64,000 bases of DNA from positions 3,747,566 to 3,811,565 of the forward strand of contig CP136069.1 in NCBI GenBank assembly GCA_032622095.1, written 5' to 3'. Shown in pieces: positions 59,171 through 64,000 of this stretch. A program made the translations under genes and the position numbers. The number at the start of each line of letters is the position of its first letter. The stretch's first letter is position 1. Under the pieces are notes generated by a model, which saw only the letters and a program-made list of their open reading frames with translations, made no database searches and was not told the DNA's origin. This stretch comes from Siphonodentalium dalli. Its lineage: Eukaryota > Mollusca > Scaphopoda > Gadilida > Siphonodentaliidae.

Positions 59171-59440
59171 ACCCTGTGCCAATGCATTGCCTAACAATTT
59201 TTTATCATTTAAAAAAAAAATTCTTACATTCTTTAACAATTTTTAGGTCATAAAATAAAAAACTTCCAGAGTGCCAATAACCCTAAGGGAGCCCCAAACA
59301 TATATAGAAGCATATAGAAGAGTGTCGTCTGCTCATGTTTGTCTGGGGCTCTGTATGGGTGAAATTATAAAATTGTTAAAGAATATAAGAAAAAATTGTA
59401 AAAAATAATAACAAATGATAAAAAATGGTTAGGCCAATGC
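59171..59440. mobile_element. A-B-A' composite with both A hairpins reduced
   Basis: The left end ccctgtgccaatgcattg jumps straight to cctaacaattttt, so the A hairpin has lost its body. An inverted B hairpin (59285-59362) is intact. The right end keeps only ggccaatgcat. Loss of both hairpins but not the middle is notable. Confidence 0.7.
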
Positions 59441-59987
59441 ATGTGGAAGTGAAGTTCTGGTATGGTCCCATAAATGTCAGGATTTAGTGAACAGTCCCCC
59501 TTTAAGGCAATGTTGCAATTGGAGAGGCCCCCCCCCCCCTGGAATACGAAATACCACTTAACACAGAGGTTGGAATATGGCCATAACAGCCATATGGATT
59601 TTCAGGATAAATTTTCTATTGCCGTACGAACGCCGGCCATCCCGCAGTGTCCACGTCTAAAATGATCTAAAATGACGATGATCGACAATCTGTATGTTAA
59701 ACCGGGAATTTATTGTGACATAAATCACATTTATATTATTATTATGATCATTTTTTGGAAAGTGTCGAAGGTCGGCATACGAATACCGGTATTTTTGGAA
59801 TACCGAAAAACCTCCTCTAACAGAGGGGCCGGAATACGGCGTACCTCATAACAGGGCATGGAATACGGCGTACGAAAGGGGTGTGGGGGGGGGCTCATTG
59901 GAGTTATTCTTGGTGTAAATTAGTTATTATGAATGATAACACCCGTATGGCTTAGTCAAAGTGATTCCAAATGATTGTGACTAACCC
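59441..59987. other. Intron 4, no gene; C and G runs
   Basis: A C run lies at about 59529-59539 and a G run at 59884-59893. A diverged pair of segments (gaatacgg, cgtacgaa) between 59560 and 59880 hints at an old duplication. Confidence 0.4.
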
Positions 59988-60143
59988 TAACTTAGGCTGA
60001 ATAGGTCATTGTCGCATGGTTTCTGTCAAAAAGACACCCAGGATCTCTTAAACTGTCAAAAAGACACCCAGGATCTCAAAGTCTCACCAAACAACGGGAA
60101 TTTTGTTTAGTCATCTGCTATTAATATTGGTCCAACTATCAAT

Positions 60144-61670
60144 GATGCGGAATTGCGCTGTCAGTCAGACTCAGACGGTATCCCAAACTCCATCCTAAAG
60201 AAGTACGCAAAACAACTGGCACCTGCCTTCAGGCTCATATTCCAACTATCATTAGACACAGGCACATTGCCAAGGGACTGGCGCAGCGCCAACATAGCCT
60301 CAGTCTACAAAAAAGGAGATCGACATCAAGCGGAAAACTATCGTCCTGTGTCCCTAACATCAGTACCGTGCAAGCTACTAGAACACCTCATATGCCGCCA
60401 TATCCATGAACATCTGGAGAAGCACAACATACTAACAAAGCTCAACCATGGCTTTAGAAGGGGATATTCCTGCGAAACACAACTAGCAGTGACAACACAA
60501 GACATCCTACAATCATTTGACAACAAGAAGCAGATCGACGTGGCCATCCTTGATTTCTCCAAAGCTTTCGACACTGTGCCACACGACAGCCTATTGACCA
60601 AACTAAATCACTACGGTATCACAGGCCCGGTCAACAGATGGCTAGCATCCTTTCTGAAAGAAAGAAAGATGAGAGTTGCACTCGAGGGATACTACTCAGA
60701 AGAAGTTGACGTGTTATCAGGAGTACCACAGGGAGCAGTATTGGGACCGCTGCTCTTTCTCTGTCACATAAATGACCTACCGGACACAGTAACATCACAA
60801 GTCCGCCTATTCGCAGATGACTGCCTCCTGTACCGCCAGATAAACACCTACAAAGACCACGAAATATTGCAACAAGACCTACGCAAACTGGAACAATGGG
60901 CCACCACATGGGGGATGCGCTTTAATCCAACTAAGTGCTACATTATGAGCCTAAAGCAGAAGACACAACGATTTTACCAACTGGCAGGGCAGATACTCCA
61001 AGAAGTCACAAACAACCCGTACCTTGGCGTCCAATTCTCCAATGACATGCAGTGGCATCATCACATCGAGTCCACCACGAAGAAGGCAAACTCCACCCTC
61101 GGCTTCCTTCGGCGTAATCTCAGGTACTGCCAAATGGATCTTAGAAAAACGGCATACATAGCATTAGTCCGCCCTCAGCTAGAGTATGCAGCAACAATCT
61201 TGGATCCTCACTATGAAAAGGACAAGACAAAGCTGGAGAAGGTGCAACGCAAAGGAGCAAGATTTATAAAACAGGACTACCGAACGAGAGAGAAAGGCTG
61301 TGTAACATCAATGCTAAGTGAACTTCAACTACCATCCCTAGAAGCAAGAAGAAAGGAACAGAGACTGACACTATTTTACAAAGTGGTAAAGGGATCAGCC
61401 CCGGGTATCAACTCCGAACACTACCTAAGAAACTACCGCCCAAAGAGGAAAAAGAAACCCACAAAATTCAAGGACTTTGTTAGTGACAACATCGTGGAGA
61501 AACTAACCACAAATAACGAAAGTGCCTACGAACCAATTCATACAAACACAGACCAATACAGATATTCCTTCTTCCCGAGGACTGTACTTGACTGGAACAA
61601 ACTGGACAACAGCACAGTCAATGCCGCCGACCTAGAAACATTCAAGGCGGCTCTGGGAGAACAAAAATAG
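60144..61670 (+). CDS. Non-LTR reverse transcriptase (Jockey/CR1-like group), N-terminally truncated
   Basis: The open frame runs without a stop for just over 500 codons but has no ATG at its beginning. Numbering from TTG at 60153, NYRPVSLTS is at 62-70, motif A LDFSKAFD at 133-140, motif B SGVPQGAVLGP at 189-199 and the catalytic motif C FADD at 220-223; FNPTKC and YLGVQFS (motifs D and E) follow. The C-terminal part (LEKVQRKGARF, SFFPRTVLDWNKLDN) matches the region behind the polymerase in Jockey/CR1-like LINEs. The N-terminal endonuclease is missing. The enzyme would copy its own RNA at a nick during insertion, but without endonuclease and promoter this copy is dead. The intact frame suggests a recent insertion. 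It lies in intron 4, in the same direction as the host gene. Confidence 0.92.
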   Translation, partial: DAELRCQSDSDGIPNSILKKYAKQLAPAFRLIFQLSLDTGTLPRDWRSANIASVYKKGDRHQAENYRPVSLTSVPCKLLEHLICRHIHEHLEKHNILTKLNHGFRRGYSCETQLAVTTQDILQSFDNKKQIDVAILDFSKAFDTVPHDSLLTKLNHYGITGPVNRWLASFLKERKMRVALEGYYSEEVDVLSGVPQGAVLGPLLFLCHINDLPDTVTSQVRLFADDCLLYRQINTYKDHEILQQDLRKLEQWATTWGMRFNPTKCYIMSLKQKTQRFYQLAGQILQEVTNNPYLGVQFSNDMQWHHHIESTTKKANSTLGFLRRNLRYCQMDLRKTAYIALVRPQLEYAATILDPHYEKDKTKLEKVQRKGARFIKQDYRTREKGCVTSMLSELQLPSLEARRKEQRLTLFYKVVKGSAPGINSEHYLRNYRPKRKKKPTKFKDFVSDNIVEKLTTNNESAYEPIHTNTDQYRYSFFPRTVLDWNKLDNSTVNAADLETFKAALGEQK

Positions 61671-61793
61671 CGCTCCTCACACCGTCCTGTAAAAGCCAGC
61701 TTTGGTCACTAGGACGTAACAACTACAGATACAGAAAGCCGAATTAAATTTCGTTGATATTTCACTCCGATCCCAAACAAATAATTATCAAAA
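60144..61793 (+). mobile_element. 5'-truncated LINE inserted in the foldback centre
   Basis: The insertion is bounded by the 7-bp repeat TATCAAT (60137-60143 and 61794-61800), which I read as the target-site duplication. The LINE begins inside its coding region and ends about 120 bp after the stop codon. The tail is ataattatcaaaa, with no clear long A tract. The endonuclease is absent, as in most 5'-truncated copies. Confidence 0.75.
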
Positions 61794-61959
61794 TATCAAT
61801 AGCATGAGCAGACGACTAAACAAAATTCCCGTTGTTTGGCGAGACTTTGAGATCCTGTGTGTCTTTTTGACAGTTTTCGAGATCCCGGGTGTCTTTTTGA
61901 CAGTTTAAGAGATCCTGGGTGTCTTTTTGCCAGAAACCATGCGACAATGACCTATTCAG

Positions 61960-62350
61960 CCTAAGTTAGGCTGAAATGGTCACTGTCACCCACTTTCGTT
62001 CAGTTGGGTACCCAGCTTTTTAAAAATTTACATTTGGGTACCCAGCTTTTTCAATTCTCACACAGAGCGTGATTTAATTAGTGATTGCAGTCAGTGATTG
62101 CTAAATGAACCTGGTAAATTTGTGAATTCTTGTTTACATATGAATTATGATGTCTATTCGTCACGATGCTTCAAAAATAATAACTGAGAAGAATTGTATA
62201 CATAAGACATTGGTACTGCAGATCAACTGCTCATAAAGCTGGGAATCCAAATGAAAATTTTATAAAAGCTGGGTACCCAACTGAAAATTTAAAAAGCTGG
62301 GTACCAACTGAACGAAAGGGGGTGACAATGACCATTTCAGCCTAAGTTAG
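61960..62350. mobile_element. Second foldback element, sharing ends with its neighbour
   Basis: The left arm CCTAAGTTAGGCTGAAATGG and the right arm CCATTTCAGCCTAAGTTAG are inverted. Inside each arm ttgggtacccagctttt is repeated two or three times. The first roughly 26 bases match the ends of the element at 59988, but the inner modules differ. The two elements share the nine bases cctaagtta. The right edge lies 55 bp before exon 5. Confidence 0.82.
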
Positions 62351-62405
62351 TCATATTGGCCCTAAAGTTTTCTCAGTTTAAGGTATAAGATCACTTATTT
62401 TTCAG

Positions 62406-62516
62406 GGATGTTTTCCGGCAAGATTCAAAGCCTACCATGCAGTATTCGAACCAATTTTCTTTGATGTCATGTTAGGAATCATGAAGGTTTTCATGAAACA
62501 GAAGATGATCGATCGA
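62406..62516 (+). CDS. CRAL-TRIO lipid-transfer protein, coding exon 5
   Basis: After acceptor cacttatttttcag the 37 codons read GCFPARFKAYHAVFEPIFFD, then VMLGIMKVFMKQKMIDR, corresponding to the FP.R.. ...N.P..F...... ..PFL..K...R segment of the lipid-binding domain. GCFPARF parallels DSFPARF of clavesins. A Cys sits where Ser or Asp is usual, and His-Ala-Val-Phe-Glu-Pro replaces the usual N-E/Q-P. The donor CGA|GTAAGT is phase 0. The remaining part of the domain, including the usual HGN motif and the C-terminus, must lie to the right of this window. Confidence 0.9.
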
Positions 62517-62574
62517 GTAAGTAAAATTCAGGTTCAACAGGTGACAGTTACACTCTTAGAACAAGTATGTACAA

Positions 62575-63180
62575 AAAAAGCAATGTCAGAAATGGTAATG
62601 CGCTCCAGATCATATATTATATACCCATGATTGTAATTATAGAATACAAGAAAAGCAATGTCAGAAATGGTAACGCGCTCCAGATCATATATTATATACC
62701 CATGGTTGTAATTATAGAATCCAAGAAAAGCAATGTCAGAAATGGTAACGCGCTCCAGATCATATATTATATACCCATGATTGTAATTATAGAATACAAG
62801 AAAAGTAATGTCAGAAATGGTAACGCGCTCAAGATCATATATTTTATATACCCATGATTGTAATTATAGAATACAAAAAAAGCAATGTCAGAAATGGTAA
62901 CGCGCTCCAGATCATATATTATAAACCCATGATTGTAATTATAGAATACAAGAAAAGCAATGTCAGAAATTGTAACGCGCTCAAAATCATATATTTTATA
63001 CCCATGATTGTAATTATAGAATACAAGAAAAGCAATGTCAGAAATGGTAACGCGCTCAAAATCATATATTATATACCCATGATTGTAATTATAGAATACA
63101 AGAAAAGCAATGTCAGAAATGGTAACGCGCTCAAAATCATATATTTTATATACCCATGATTGTAATTATAGAATATAAAA
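62575..63180 (-). repeat. Array of a 75-bp unit (8 copies)
   Basis: Each unit contains aagcaatgtcagaaatggta, acgcgctc, agatcatatattatataccc and atgattgtaattatagaata. The complement of this text is part of dispersed repeat E at 31205-31270 and 41265-41335, so the array grew from an E copy that continues at 63181. 75 is a multiple of three, and the open frames here are by-products. Confidence 0.9.
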
Positions 63181-63425
63181 TATATTAGTTTCACGAATGA
63201 CCAACTCATAATTCCGTTAAAACAACTAATCCTTCAAATTATTACAACAACTATATACGGCTTATCACTGAAGGTTTCTCGTGCATCTCAACAGAATTCC
63301 CAACTACAACTTTTACCGGACTCGGCCTCCGGGTCGCACTTCTATAAATAAAACGCCCATGGCCGATGTATACCAAGAATCAGCGAAACATTATATACGC
63401 GGAGCGCGAAATAATTTCTACACAA
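63181..63425 (-). repeat. Dispersed repeat E (copy 3, inverted)
   Basis: Matches include aacaactaatccttcaaatt (complement at about 31115), acaacttttaccgga with cgggtcgcacttctataaat (complement at about 28690), and tataccaagaatcagcgaaa with gcggagcgcgaaataa (complement near 40935). It joins the segments found separately elsewhere and so shows the element's full order. Confidence 0.7.
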
Positions 63426-63462
63426 TGTTTTAATTTTGATCTTAAAGATGCATAATCGGAAT

Positions 63463-63568
63463 TAACCCTGCAGGGAGCCCCACACATACATGGAAACATA
63501 TAACAGACACAAGCAGACGACATTCAGTAATAGATCCTTCTATCTGTGTGGGGCTCACTATGGGAGTT
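63463..63568. repeat. Family B hairpin, longer variant
   Basis: It runs from ccctgcagggagccccacac to tctgtgtggggctcactatg, about 25 bp longer than most copies, with gacacaagcagacgacattc in the centre. Confidence 0.75.
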
Positions 63569-63576
63569 AACCATAT

Positions 63577-63963
63577 TAACCCTTTACCCAACAGAAGGGC
63601 CCTGTGCCAATGCATTCTCTTATATATGCGAGTCGACCATAGGTCGCCTCGCATATATAAGAGAATGCATTGGCTTAACACATTAAAAATTATAAAATTG
63701 TTAAAGAATGTAAGAAAAAATGGTAAAAAGTTTTTTTTTAGGCCAATGCATTCTCTTATATATGCGAGGCGACCTATGGTCGACTCGCATATATAAGAGA
63801 ATGCATTGGCACAGGGTATAACTGTAACTATCACAATGTGGTCAAGGAGCCGGTTCCAATGATATCCATATGTGTATGGTTCTATTGAGACAGACCGAAG
63901 ATATTTTAGGCTGTTGAAGCTTTATTTGGCCGGTTTTGGCCGTTTTGTTGGGTAAAGGGTTAA
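63577..63963. mobile_element. Family K element, opposite orientation, with nested family A pair
   Basis: It is nearly the same as 7987-8376: a short arm, facing A hairpins (63600-63819), then the complement of the long arm ending tgttgggtaaagggttaa. One difference is that the second A hairpin is followed by tataactg instead of cataactg. Confidence 0.87.
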
Positions 63964-64000
63964 CACTCGCAAATTACTATTTCCTTGGCTTCTGGGGTCA
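63964..64000. repeat. Interior of a family J element, cut by the window edge
   Basis: The text aaattactatttccttggct matches the J interior near 54717-54737. The K element at 63577 therefore probably sits within or beside a J copy. Confidence 0.5.

Larger units (their letters stand above)
59988..61968. mobile_element. Foldback element interrupted at its centre by a LINE
   Basis: The left arm (59988-60136) and right arm (61801-61968) are inverted copies beginning TAACTTAGGCTGAATAGGTC and running through gcatggtttctg, copies of aaaaagacacccaggatctc (two on the left, three on the right), ccaaacaacgggaattttgt and tctgctatta. With the LINE set aside, the arms meet around only a few bases, so the original element was almost one long hairpin of about 330 bp. 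Confidence 0.85.

Noticed and set aside
60144-61670. Novel reverse-transcriptase transposon with long inverted repeats
   Set aside because: The TATCAAT duplication at the LINE edges and the restored pairing of the arms explain it as a LINE inserted into a foldback element.
61801-61815. Shared word catgagcagacgac between the foldback arm and family B
   Set aside because: It is a single 14-base match without further similarity on either side, so I treat it as chance or a trace of an old exchange.
1197-63834. Recurrent peptide LGQCILLYMRGDLWSTRIYK in many small frames
   Set aside because: It is simply the translation of the family A palindrome, read on either strand.
1-64000. Virus-like or LTR elements
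   Set aside because: No paired long direct terminal repeats, protease-integrase text or capsid-like frame was recognised anywhere in the window.

Overview
The window is AT-rich, intron- and repeat-dense animal DNA with no prokaryotic features. It most resembles an invertebrate, probably a mollusc. The evidence is a split gene with GT-AG introns, several non-LTR retrotransposon 3' ends, dense short inverted-repeat elements, and a dispersed repeat carrying AAGGGCCATAACTC that I associate with molluscan genomes. The phylum call is an inference.

The only convincing host gene is on the + strand in the right half. It has five coding exons (37879-38014, 42497-42730, 56379-56455, 58657-58773, 62406-62516) with matching intron phases. 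Read in order they give 225 residues of a CRAL-TRIO lipid-transfer protein of the alpha-tocopherol transfer protein/clavesin kind. The last part of the domain lies beyond the right edge. Shards of exon 2 and of the exon 1 donor region lie in intron 1 as broken duplicates.

The left part (1-37800) holds no gene I can support apart from one decayed zinc-binding-type exon (29959-30303) and a LINE 3' fragment (29480-29876). It is built of nested hairpin elements, a 2.4 kb tandem segmental duplication (12458-14953 and 16013-18442), a 4 kb array of a 47-bp unit (22457-26420), and arrays with 27-bp and 16-bp units. The right part repeats the pattern inside the introns: 142-bp, 48/63-bp, 70-bp and 75-bp arrays, another LINE 3' fragment, and a 5'-truncated LINE with an open reverse transcriptase frame sitting in the centre of a foldback element.

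The main theme is nesting. A roughly 80-bp near-perfect palindrome (family A) occurs more than 30 times, alone, in facing pairs, around a second hairpin (family B), and inside two TTAA-bounded elements with piggyBac-like ends (families K and L). No complete transposase gene was seen, so these look non-autonomous. I saw no tRNA, rRNA, CRISPR or virus-like element that I can support.
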